Assembly (NCBI GenBank): GCA_029718625.1
Contig: CM056389.1
Location: forward strand, 21,981,381 to 22,045,380
Source: Synaphobranchus kaupii
Taxonomy: Eukaryota > Chordata > Actinopteri > Anguilliformes > Synaphobranchidae
Length of the DNA stretch: 64,000 bases
Direction: 5' to 3'
Positions within the stretch are counted from its first letter, which is position 1; each line of letters begins with the position of its first letter. The notes below the pieces were generated by a model. The model ran no database searches and was not told the origin of the DNA. It saw only the letters and a program-made list of their open reading frames with translations. This document shows positions 35,301 to 46,400 of the stretch, in pieces. Both the position numbers and the translations under genes were made by a program.

Positions 35301-37700
35301 GCTGAGCTGGACCTGAGGAGGGCTGAGCTGGACTTGAGAAAGGCTGCTTGTGAGTGACACAGGAGGGCTGAGCTGGACTTGAGGAGGGCTGCTTGTGAGT
35401 GGCACAGGAGGGCTGAGCTGGACTTGATGAGGGCTGAGCTGGACCTGAGGAGGGCTGCTTGTGAGTGACACAAGAGGGCTGAGCTGGACCTGAGGAGGGC
35501 TGCTTGTGAGTGACACAGGAGGGCTGAGCTGGACTTGAGGAGGGCTGCTTGTGAGTGACACAGTAGGGCTGAGCTAGACCTGAGGAGGGCTGAGCTGGAC
35601 CTGAGGAGGGCTGCTTGTGAGTGACACAAGAGGGCTGAGCTAGACCTGAGGAGGGCTGAGCTGGACTTGAGGAGGGCTGCTTGTGAATGGCACAGGAGGG
35701 CTGAGCTGGACCTGAGGAGGGCTGAGCTGGACTTGAGAAGGGCTGCTTGTGAGTGACACAGGAGGGCTGAGCTGGACTTGAGGAGGGCTACTTAGTGGCA
35801 CAGGAGGGCTGAGCTGGACTTGATGAGGGCTGAGCTGGACTTGAGAAGGGCTGCTTGTGAGTAGCACAGGAGGGCTGAGCTGGACCTGAGGAGGGCTGCT
35901 GGTGAGTGGCACAGGAGGGCTGAGCTGGACCTGAGGAGGGCTGCTTGTGAGTGGCACAGGAGGGCTGAGCTGGACTTGAGGAGTGCTGCTTGTGAGTGGC
36001 ACAGGAGGGCTGAGCTGGACCTGAGGAGGGCTGCTGTTTGTGAGTGGCACAGGAGGGCTGAGCTAGACCTGAGGAGGGCTGAGCTGGACTTGAGGAGTGC
36101 GGCTTGTGAGTGACACAGGAGGGCTGAGCTAGACCTGAGGAGGGCTGAGCTAGACCTGAGGAGGGCTGAGCTGGACCTGAGGAGGGCTGCTGTTTGTGAG
36201 TGGCACAGGAGGGCTGAGCTAGACCTGAGGAGGGCTGAGCTGGACCTGAGGAGGGCTGCTGTTTGTGAGTGGCACAGGAGGGCTGAGCTAGACCTGAGGA
36301 GGGCTGCTTGTGAGTGACACAGGAGGGCTGAGCTGGACCTGAGGAGGGCTGAGCTGGACTTGAGGAGGGCTGCTTGTGAGTGACACAGGAGGGCTGAGCT
36401 AGACCTGAGGAGGGCTGAGCTGGACTTGAGAAGGGCTGCTTCTGAGTGACACAGGAGGGCTGAGCTGGACTTGAGGAGGGCTGCTTGTGAGTGGCACAGG
36501 AGGGCTGAGCTGGACTTGATGAGGGCTGAGCTGGACCTGAGGAGGGCTGCTGTTTGTGAGTGGCACAGGAGGGCTGAGCTGGACCTGAGGACGGCTGCTG
36601 GTGAGTGGCACAGGAGGGCTGAGCTGGACCTGAGGAGGGCTGCTGTTTGTGAGTGGCACAGGAGGGCTGAGCTGGTCCTGAGGAGGGCTGCTTGTGAGTG
36701 ACACAGGAGGGCTGAGCTGGACCTGAGGAGGGCTGCTTGTGAGTGACACAGGAGGGCTGAGCTGGACTTGAGGAGGGCTGCTTGTGAGTGACACAGGAGG
36801 GCTGAGCAAGACCTGAGGAGGGCTGAGCTGGACCTGAGGAGTGCTGCTTGTGAGTGACACAGGAGGGCTGAGCTAGACCTGAGGAGGGCTGAGCTGGACT
36901 TGAGGAAGGCTGCTTCTGTGTGGCACAGGAGGGCTGAGCTGGACCTGAGGAGGGCTGCTTGTGAGTGACAGAGGAGGGCTGAGCTAGACCTGAGGATGGC
37001 TGAGCTGGACTTGAGAAGGGCTGCTTGTGAGTGACACAGGAGGGCTGAGCTGGACTTGAGGAAGGCTGCTTAGTGGCACAGGAGGGCTGAGCTGGACTTG
37101 ATGAGGGCTGAGCTGGACTTGAGAAGGGCTGCTTGTGAGTGACACAGGAGGGCTGAGCTGGACTTGATGAGGGCTGAGCTGGACTTGAGAAGGGCTGCTT
37201 GTGAGTGGCACAGGAGGGCTGAGCTGGACCTGAGGAGGGCTGCTGTTTGTGAGTGGCACCGGAGGGCTGAGCTGGACCTGAGGAGGGCTGAACTGGACTT
37301 AATGAGGGCTGCTTGTGAGTGACACAGGAGGGCTGAGCTGGACCTGAGGAGGGCTGAGCTGGACTTGATGAGGGCTGCTTGTGAGTGACACAGGAGGGCT
37401 GAGCTGGTCCTGAGGAGGGCTGCTTGTGAGTGACACAGGAGGGCTGAGCTGGACCTGAGAAGGGCTGCTTGTGAGTGGCACAGGAGGGCTGAGCTGGACT
37501 TGAGGAGTGCTGCTTGTGAGTGACACAGGAGGGCTGAGCTAGACCTGAGGAGGGCTGCTTGTGAGTGACACAGGAGGGCTGAGCTGGACCTGAGGAGGGC
37601 TGAGCTGGACTTGAGGAGGGCTGCTTGTGAGTGACACAGGAGGGCTGAGCTAGACCTGAGGAGGGCTGAGCTGGACTTGAGAAGGGCTGCTTGTGAGTGA
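29400..37700. repeat. Higher-order repeat: about 2.5-kb block repeated at a 5.72-kb step
   Basis: About 29400-32000 is repeated at about 35120-37700. Landmarks at 29523, 29922 and 30750 recur at 35241, 35640 and 36471, offsets of 5718-5721. Both copies have the double GAGCTAGACC word after GTGCGGCTTG (near 30412 and 36130) and the CTGAGGACGGCTGCTGG word. The first copy lacks one CTGCTGTTT word near 31510. The LINE is not part of the second copy, so the duplication either excluded it or preceded it. Confidence 0.75.
31760..33640. repeat. Higher-order tandem pair, 936-bp step
   Basis: The segment at about 31760-32690 is followed by its repeat at about 32697-33640. The GAGCTAGACC word at 31768, the AACTGGACTTAATGAGG words at 32081/33017, the AAGAGGG words and the block starts at 32418/33354 are all 936 bp apart. 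The two copies differ by scattered substitutions such as GGGCTTCTTGTG at 31785. Confidence 0.85.
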
Positions 37701-40329
37701 CACAGGAGGGCTGAGCTGGACTTGAGGAAGGCTGCTTGTGAGTGGCACAGGAGGGCTGAGCTGGACGTGATGAGGGCTGAGCTGGACCTGAGGAGGGCTG
37801 CTGTTTGTGAGTGGCACCGGAGGGCTGAGCTGGACCTGAGGAGGGCTGAACTGGACTTAATGAGGGCTGGTTGTGAGTCACACAGGAGGGCTGATCTGGA
37901 CCTGAGGAGGGCTGCTTGTGAGTGACACAGGAGGGCTGAGCTGGACCTGAGGAGGGCTGCTTGTGAGTGACACAAGAGGGCTGAGCTGGACCTGAGGAGG
38001 GCTGCTTGTGAGTGACACAGGAGGGCTGAGCTGGACTTGAGGAGGGCTGCTTGTGAGTGACACAGGAGGGCTGAGCTGGACCTGAGGAGGGCTGCTTGTG
38101 AGTGACACAGGAGGGCTGAGCTAGACCTGAGGAGGGCTGAGCTGGACCTGAGGAGGGCTGCTTGTGAGTGACACAGGAGGGCTGAGCTAGACCTGAGGAG
38201 GGCTGAGCTGGACTTGAGGAGGGCTGCTTGTGAATGGCACAGGAGGGCTGAGCTGGACCTGAGGAGGGCTGAGCTGGACTTGAGAAAGGCTGCTTATGAG
38301 TGACACAGGAGGACTGAGCTGGACTTGAGGAGGGCTGCTTGTGAGTGACACAGGAGGGCTGAGCTGGACTTGAGGAGGGCTGCTTGTGAGTGACACAGGA
38401 GGGCTGAGCAAGACCTGAGGAGGGCTGAGCTGGACTTGAGGAGTGCTGCTTGTGAGTGACACAGGAGGGCTGAGCTAGACCTGAGGAGGGCTGAGCTGGA
38501 CTTGAGGAAGGCTGCTTCTGTGTGGCACAGGAGGGCTGAGCTGGACCTGAGGAGGGCTGCTTGTGAGTGACACAGGAGGGCTGAGCTGGACTTGAGGAGG
38601 GCTGCTTGTGAGTGACACAGTAGGGCTGAGCTAGACCTGAGGAGGGCTGAGCTGGACCTGAGGAGGGCTGCTTGTGAGTGACACAAGAGGGCTGAGCTAG
38701 ACCTGAGGAGGGCTGAGCTGGACTTGAGGAGGGCTGCTTGTGAATGGCACAGGAGGGCTGAGCTGGACCTGAGGAGGGCTGAGCTGGACTTGAGAAGGGC
38801 TGCTTGTGAGTGACACAGGAGGGCTGAGCTGGTCCTGAGGAGGGCTGCTTGTGAGTGACACAGGAGGGCTGAGCTGGACCTGAGAAGGGCTGCTTGTGAG
38901 TGGCACAGGAGGGCTGAGCTGGACTTGAGGAGTGCTGCTTGTGAGTGACACAGGAGGGCTGAGCTAGACCTGAGGAGGGCTGCTTGTGAGTGACACAGGA
39001 GGGCTGAGCTGGACCTGAGGAGGGCTGAGCTGGACTTGAGGAGGGCTGCTTGTGAGTGACACAGGAGGGCTGAGCTAGACCTGAGGAGGGCTGAGCTGGA
39101 CTTGAGAAGGGCTGCTTGTGAGTGACACAGGAGGGCTGAGCTGGACTTGAGGAAGGCTGCTTGTGAGTGGCACAGGAGTGCTGAGCTGGACGTGATGAGG
39201 GCTGAGCTGGACCTGAGGAGGGCTGCTGTTTGTGAGTGGCACCGGAGGGCTGAGCTGGACCTGAGGAGGGCTGAACTGGACTTAATGAGGGCTGCTTGTG
39301 AGTGACACAGGAGGGCTGATCTGGACCTGAGGAGGGCTGCTTGTGAGTGACACAGGAGGGCTGAGCTGGACCTGAGGAGGGCTGCTTGTGAGTGACACAA
39401 GAGGGATGAGCTGGACCTGAGGAGGGCTGCTTGTGAGTGACACAGGAGGGCTGAGCTGGACTTGAGGAGGGCTGCTTGTGAGTGACACAGGAGGGCTGAG
39501 CTGGACCTGAGGAGGGCTGCTTGTGAGTGACACAGGAGGGCTGAGCTAGACCTGAGGAGGGCTGAGCTGGACCTGAGGAGGGCTGCTTGTGAGTGACACA
39601 GGAGGGCTGAGCTAGACCTGAGGAGGGCTGAGCTGGACTTGAGGAGGGCTGCTTGTGAATGGCACAGGAGGGCTGAGCTGGACCTGAGGAGGGCTGAGCT
39701 GGACTTGAGAAAGGCTGCTTATGAGTGACACAGGAGGACTGAGCTGGACTTGAGGAGGGCTGCTTGTGAGTGACACAGGAGGGCTGAGCTGGACTTGAGG
39801 AGGGCTGCTTGTGAGTGACACAGGAGGGCTGAGCAAGACCTGAGGAGGGCTGAGCTGGACTTGAGGAGTGCTGCTTGTGAGTGACACAGGAGGGCTGAGC
39901 TAGACCTGAGGAGGGCTGAGCTGGACTTGAGGAAGGCTGCTTCTGTGTGGCACAGGAGGGCTGAGCTGGACCTGAGGAGGGCTGCTTGTGAGTGACACAG
40001 GAGGGCTGAGCTGGACTTGAGAAGGGCTGCTTGTGAGTAGCACAGGAGGGCTGAGCTGGACCTGAGGAGGGCTGCTGGTGAGTGGCACAGGAGGGCTGAG
40101 CTGGACCTGAGGAGGGCTGCTTGTGAGTGGCACAGGAGGGCTGAGCTGGACTTGAGGAGTGCTGCTTGTGAGTGGCACAGGAGGGCTGAGCTGGACCTGA
40201 GGAGGGCTGCTGTTTGTGAGTGGCACAGGAGGGCTGAGCTAGACCTGAGGAGGGCTGAGCTGGACTTGAGGAGTGCGGCTTGTGAGTGACACAGGAGGGC
40301 TGAGCTAGACCTGAGGAGGGCTGAGCTGG

Positions 40330-43300
40330 ACCTGAGGAGGGCTGAGCTGGACTTGAGGAGGGCTGCTTGTGAGTGGCACAGGAGGGCTGATCTGGACCTG
40401 AGGAGGGCTGCTTGTGAGTGACACAGGAGGGCTGAGCTGGACCTGAGGAGGGCTGCTTGTGAGTGACACAAGAGGGCTGAGCTGGACCTGAGGAGGGCTG
40501 CTTGTGAGTGACACAGGAGGGCTGAGCTGGACTTGAGGAGGGCTGCTTGTGAGTGACACAGGAGGGCTGAGCTGGACCTGAGGAGGGCTGCTTGTGAGTG
40601 ACACAGGAGGGCTGAGCTAGACCTGAGGAGGGCTGAGCTGGACCTGAGGAGGGCTGCTTGTGAGTGACACAGGAGGGCTGAGCTAGACCTGAGGAGGGCT
40701 GAGCTGGACTTGAGGAGGGCTGCTTGTGAATGGCACAGGAGGGCTGAGCTGGACCTGAGGAGGGCTGAGCTGGACTTGAGAAAGGCTGCTTATGAGTGAC
40801 ACAGGAGGACTGAGCTGGACTTGAGGAGGGCTGCTTGTGAGTGGCACAGGAGGGCTGAGCTGGACTTGATGAGGGCTGAGCTGGACCTGAGGAGGGCTGC
40901 TTGTGAGTGACACAAGAGGGCTGAGCTGGACCTGAGGAGGGCTGCTTGTGAGTGACACAGGAGGGCTGAGCTGGACTTGAGGAGGGCTGCTTGTGAGTGA
41001 CACAGTAGGGCTGAGCTAGACCTGAGGAGGGCTGAGCTGGACCTGAGGAGGGCTGCTTGTGAGTGACACAAGAGGGCTGAGCTAGACCTGAGGAGGGCTG
41101 AGCTGGACTTGAGGAGTGCTGCTTGTGAGTGACACAGGAGGGCTGAGCTAGACCTGAGGAGGGCTGAGCTGGACTTGAGGAAGGCTGCTTCTGTGTGGCA
41201 CAGGAGGGCTGAGCTGGACCTGAGGAGGGCTGCTTGTGAGTGACAGAGGAGGGCTGAGCTAGACCTGAGGATGGCTGAGCTGGACTTGAGGAGTGCTGCT
41301 TGTGAGTGACACAGGAGGGCTGAGCTAGACCTGAGGAGGGCTGAGCTGGACTTGAGAAGGGCTGCTTGTGAGTGACACAGGAGGGCTGAGCTTGACTTGA
41401 GGAAGGCTGCTTAGTGGCACAGGAGGGCTGAGCTGGACTTGATGAGGGCTGAGCTGGACTTGAGAAGGGCTGCTTGTGAGTGACACAGGAGGGCTGAGCT
41501 GGACTTGATGAGGGCTGAGCTGGACTTGAGAAGGGCTGCTTGTGAGTGGCACAGGAGGGCTGAGCTGGACCTGAGGAGGGCTGCTGTTTGTGAGTGGCAC
41601 CGGAGGGCTGAGCTGGACCTGAGGAGGGCTGAACTGGACTTAATGAGGGCTGCTTGTGAGTGACACAGGAGGGCTGAGCTGGACCTGAGGAGGGCTGAGC
41701 TGGACTTGATGAGGGCTGCTTGTGAGTGACACAGGAGGGCTGAGCTGGTCCTGAGGAGGGCTTCTTGTGAGTGACACAGGAGGGCTGAGCTGGACCTGAG
41801 AAGGGCTGCTTGTGAGTGGCACAGGAGGGCTGAGCTGGACCTGAGGAGGGCTGAGCTGGACTTGAGGAGGGCTGCTTGTGAGTGACACAGGAGGGCTGAG
41901 CTAGACCTGAGGAGGGCTGAGCTGGACTTGAGAAGGGCTGCTTGTGAGTGACACAGGAGGGCTGAGCTGGACTTGAGGAAGGCTGCTTGTGAGTGGCACA
42001 GGAGGGCTGAGCTGGACGTGATGAGGGCTGAGCTGGACCTGAGGAGGGCTGCTGTTTGTGAGTGGCACCGGAGGGCTGAGCTGGACCTGAGGAGGGCTGA
42101 ACTGGACTTAATGAGGGCTGCTTGTGAGTGACACAGGAGGGCTGAGCTGGACTTGAGGAGGGCTGCTTGTGAATGGCACAGGAGGGCTGAGCTGGACCTG
42201 AGGAGGGCTGAGCTGGACTTGAGAAAGGCTGCTTGTGAGTGACACAGGAGGGCTGAGCTGGACTTGAGGAGGGCTGCTTGTGAGTGGCACAGGAGGGCTG
42301 AGCTGGACTTGATGAGGGCTGAGCTGGACCTGAGGAGGGCTGCTTGTGAGTGACACAAGAGGGCTGAGCTAGACATGAGGAGGGCTGAGCTGGACTTGAG
42401 GAGGGCTGCTTGTGAATGGCACAGGAGGGCTGAGCTGGACCTGAGGAGGGCTGAGCTGGACTTGAGAAAGGCTGCTTGTGAGTGACACAGGAGGGCTGAG
42501 CTGGACTTGAGGAGGGCTGCTTGTGAGTGGCACAGGAGGGCTGAGCTGGACCTGAGGAGGGCGGCTTGTGAGTGACACAAGAGGGCTGAGCTGGACCTGA
42601 GGAGGGCTGCTTGTGAGTGACACAGGAGGGCTGAGCTGGACTTGAGGAGGGCTGCTTGTGAGTGACACAGTAGGGCTGAGCTAGACCTGAGGAGGGCTGA
42701 GCTGGACCTGAGGAGGGCTGCTTGTGAGTGACACAAGAGGGCTGAGCTAGACCTGAGGAGGGCTGAGCTGGACTTGAGGAGGGCTGCTTGTGAATGGCAC
42801 AGGAGGGCTGAGCTGGACCTGAGGAGGGCTGAGCTGGACTTGAGAAGGGCTGCTTGTGAGTGACACAGGAGGGCTGAGCTGGACTTGAGGAGGGCTGCTT
42901 AGTGGCACAGGAGGGCTGAGCTGGACTTGATGAGGGCTGAGCTGGACTTGAGAAGGGCTGCTTGTGAGTAGCACAGGAGGGCTGAGCTGGACCTGAGGAG
43001 GGCTGCTGGTGAGTGGCACAGGAGGGCTGAGCTGGACTTGAGGAGGGCTGCTTAGTGGCACAGGAGGGCTGAGCTGGACTTGATGAGGGCTGAGCTGGAC
43101 TTGAGAAGGGCTGCTTGTGAGTAGCACAGGAGGGCTGAGCTGGACCTGAGGAGGGCTGCTGGTGAGTGGCACAGGAGGGCTGAGCTGGACCTGAGGAGGG
43201 CTGCTTGTGAGTGGCACAGGAGGGCTGAGCTGGACTTGAGGAGTGCTGCTTGTGAGTGGCACAGGAGGGCTGAGCTGGACCTGAGGAGGGCTGCTGTTTG

Positions 43301-46300
43301 TGAGTGGCACAGGAGGGCTGAGCTAGACCTGAGGAGGGCTGAGCTGGACTTGAGGAGTGCGGCTTGTGAGTGACACAGGAGGGCTGAGCTAGACCTGAGG
43401 AGGGCTGAGCTGGACCTGAGGAGGGCTGAGCTGGACTTGAGGAGGGCTGCTTGTGAGTGGCACAGGAGGGCTGATCTGGACCTGAGGAGGGCTGCTTGTG
43501 AGTGACACAGGAGGGCTGAGCTGGACCTGAGGAGGGCTGCTTGTGAGTGGCACAGGAGGGCTGAGCTGGACTTGATGAGGGCTGAGCTGGACCTGAGGAG
43601 GGCTGCTTGTGAGTGGCACAGGAGGGCTGAGCTGGACGTGATGAGGGCTGAGCTGGACCTGAGGAGGGCTGAGCTGGACCTGAGGAGGGCTGAGCTGGAC
43701 TTGAGGAGGGCTGCTTGTGAGTGGCACAGGAGGGCTGATCTGGACCTGAGGAGGGCTGCTTGTGAGTGACACAGGAGGGCTGAGCTGGACCTGAGGAGGG
43801 CTGCTTGTGAGTGACACAAGAGGGCTGAGCTGGACCTGAGGAGGGCTGCTTGTGAGTGACACAGGAGGGCTGAGCTGGACTTGAGGAGGGCTGCTTGTGA
43901 GTGACACAGGAGGGCTGAGCTGGACCTGAGGAGGGCTGCTTGTGAGTGACACAGGAGGGCTGAGCTAGACCTGAGGAGGGCTGAGCTGGACCTGAGGAGG
44001 GCTGCTTGTGAGTGACACAGGAGGGCTGAGCTAGACCTGAGGAGGGCTGAGCTGGACTTGAGGAGGGCTGCTTGTGAATGGCACAGGAGGGCTGAGCTGG
44101 ACCTGAGGAGGGCTGAGCTGGACTTGAGAAAGGCTGCTTATGAGTGACACAGGAGGACTGAGCTGGACTTGAGGAGGGCTGCTTGTGAGTGGCACAGGAG
44201 GGCTGAGCTGGACTTGATGAGGGCTGAGCTGGACCTGAGGAGGGCTGCTTGTGAGTGACACAAGAGGGCTGAGCTGGACCTGAGGAGGGCTGCTTGTGAG
44301 TGACACAGGAGGGCTGAGCTGGACTTGAGGAGGGCTGCTTGTGAGTGACACAGTAGGGCTGAGCTAGACCTGAGGAGGGCTGAGCTGGACCTGAGGAGGG
44401 CTGCTTGTGAGTGACACAAGAGGGCTGAGCTAGACCTGAGGAGGGCTGAGCTGGACTTGAGGAGTGCTGCTTGTGAGTGACACAGGAGGGCTGAGCTAGA
44501 CCTGAGGAGGGCTGAGCTGGACTTGAGGAAGGCTGCTTCTGTGTGGCACAGGAGGGCTGAGCTGGACCTGAGGAGGGCTGCTTGTGAGTGACAGAGGAGG
44601 GCTGAGCTAGACCTGAGGATGGCTGAGCTGGACTTGAGGAGTGCTGCTTGTGAGTGACACAGGAGGGCTGAGCTAGACCTGAGGAGGGCTGAGCTGGACT
44701 TGAGAAGGGCTGCTTGTGAGTGACACAGGAGGGCTGAGCTTGACTTGAGGAAGGCTGCTTAGTGGCACAGGAGGGCTGAGCTGGACTTGATGAGGGCTGA
44801 GCTGGACTTGAGAAGGGCTGCTTGTGAGTGACACAGGAGGGCTGAGCTGGACTTGATGAGGGCTGAGCTGGACTTGAGAAGGGCTGCTTGTGAGTGGCAC
44901 AGGAGGGCTGAGCTGGACCTGAGGAGGGCTGCTGTTTGTGAGTGGCACCGGAGGGCTGAGCTGGACCTGAGGAGGGCTGAACTGGACTTAATGAGGGCTG
45001 CTTGTGAGTGACACAGGAGGGCTGAGCTGGACCTGAGGAGGGCTGAGCTGGACTTGATGAGGGCTGCTTGTGAGTGACACAGGAGGGCTGAGCTGGTCCT
45101 GAGGAGGGCTGCTTGTGAGTGACACAGGAGGGCTGAGCTGGACCTGAGAAGGGCTGCTTGTGAGTGGCACAGGAGGGCTGAGCTGGACCTGAGGAGGGCT
45201 GAGCTGGACTTGAGGAGGGCTGCTTGTGAGTGACACAGGAGGGCTGAGCTAGACCTGAGGAGGGCTGAGCTGGACTTGAGAAGGGCTGCTTGTGAGTGAC
45301 ACAGGAGGGCTGAGCTGGACTTGAGGAAGGCTGCTTGTGAGTGGCACAGGAGGGCTGAGCTGGACGTGATGAGGGCTGAGCTGGACCTGAGGAGGGCTGC
45401 TGTTTGTGAGTGGCACCGGAGGGCTGAGCTGGACCTGAGGAGGGCTGAACTGGACTTAATGAGGGCTGCTTGTGAGTGACACAGGAGGGCTGAGCTGGAC
45501 TTGAGGAGGGCTGCTTGTGAATGGCACAGGAGGGCTGAGCTGGACCTGAGGAGGGCTGAGCTGGACTTGAGAAAGGCTGCTTGTGAGTGACACAGGAGGG
45601 CTGAGCTGGACTTGAGGAGGGCTGCTTGTGAGTGGCACAGGAGGGCTGAGCTGGACTTGATGAGGGCTGAGCTGGACCTGAGGAGGGCTGCTTGTGAGTG
45701 ACACAAGAGGGCTGAGCTAGACATGAGGAGGGCTGAGCTGGACTTGAGGAGGGCTGCTTGTGAATGGCACAGGAGGGCTGAGCTGGACCTGAGGAGGGCT
45801 GAGCTGGACTTGAGAAAGGCTGCTTGTGAGTGACACAGGAGGGCTGAGCTGGACTTGAGGAGGGCTGCTTGTGAGTGGCACAGGAGGGCTGAGCTGGACT
45901 TGATGAGGGCTGAGCTGGACCTGAGGAGGGCGGCTTGTGAGTGACACAAGAGGGCTGAGCTGGACCTGAGGAGGGCTGCTTGTGAGTGACACAGGAGGGC
46001 TGAGCTGGACTTGAGGAGGGCTGCTTGTGAGTGACACAGTAGGGCTGAGCTAGACCTGAGGAGGGCTGAGCTGGACCTGAGGAGGGCTGCTTGTGAGTGA
46101 CACAAGAGGGCTGAGCTAGACCTGAGGAGGGCTGAGCTGGACTTGAGGACGGCTGCTTGTGAATGGCACAGGAGGGCTGAGCTGGACCTGAGGAGGGCTG
46201 AGCTGGACTTGAGAAGGGCTGCTTAGTGGCACAGGAGGGCTGAGCTGGACTTGATGAGGGCTGAGCTGGACTTGAGAAGGGCTGCTTGTGAGTAGCACAG

Positions 46301-46400
46301 GAGGGCTGAGCTGGACCTGAGGAGGGCTGCTGGTGAGTGGCACAGGAGGGCTGAGCTGGACCTGAGGAGGGCTGCTTGTGAGTGGCACAGGAGGGCTGAG
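40330..46400. repeat. Higher-order tandem pair, 3348-bp step
   Basis: About 40330-43680 is followed immediately by a second copy at about 43680-46400. Landmarks at 40391, 40683, 41325, 41640, 42108 and 42369 recur exactly 3348 bp downstream. The two copies share rare words (CTGCTTATGAGTG, AGGAGGACTGAG, GAGCTAGACATGAGG, GGGCGGCTTG), so this is probably the youngest large duplication in the window. The first copy lacks a short stretch near 42550 that the second retains near 45897-45922. Such high identity is also where an assembly could collapse or expand. Confidence 0.85.
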
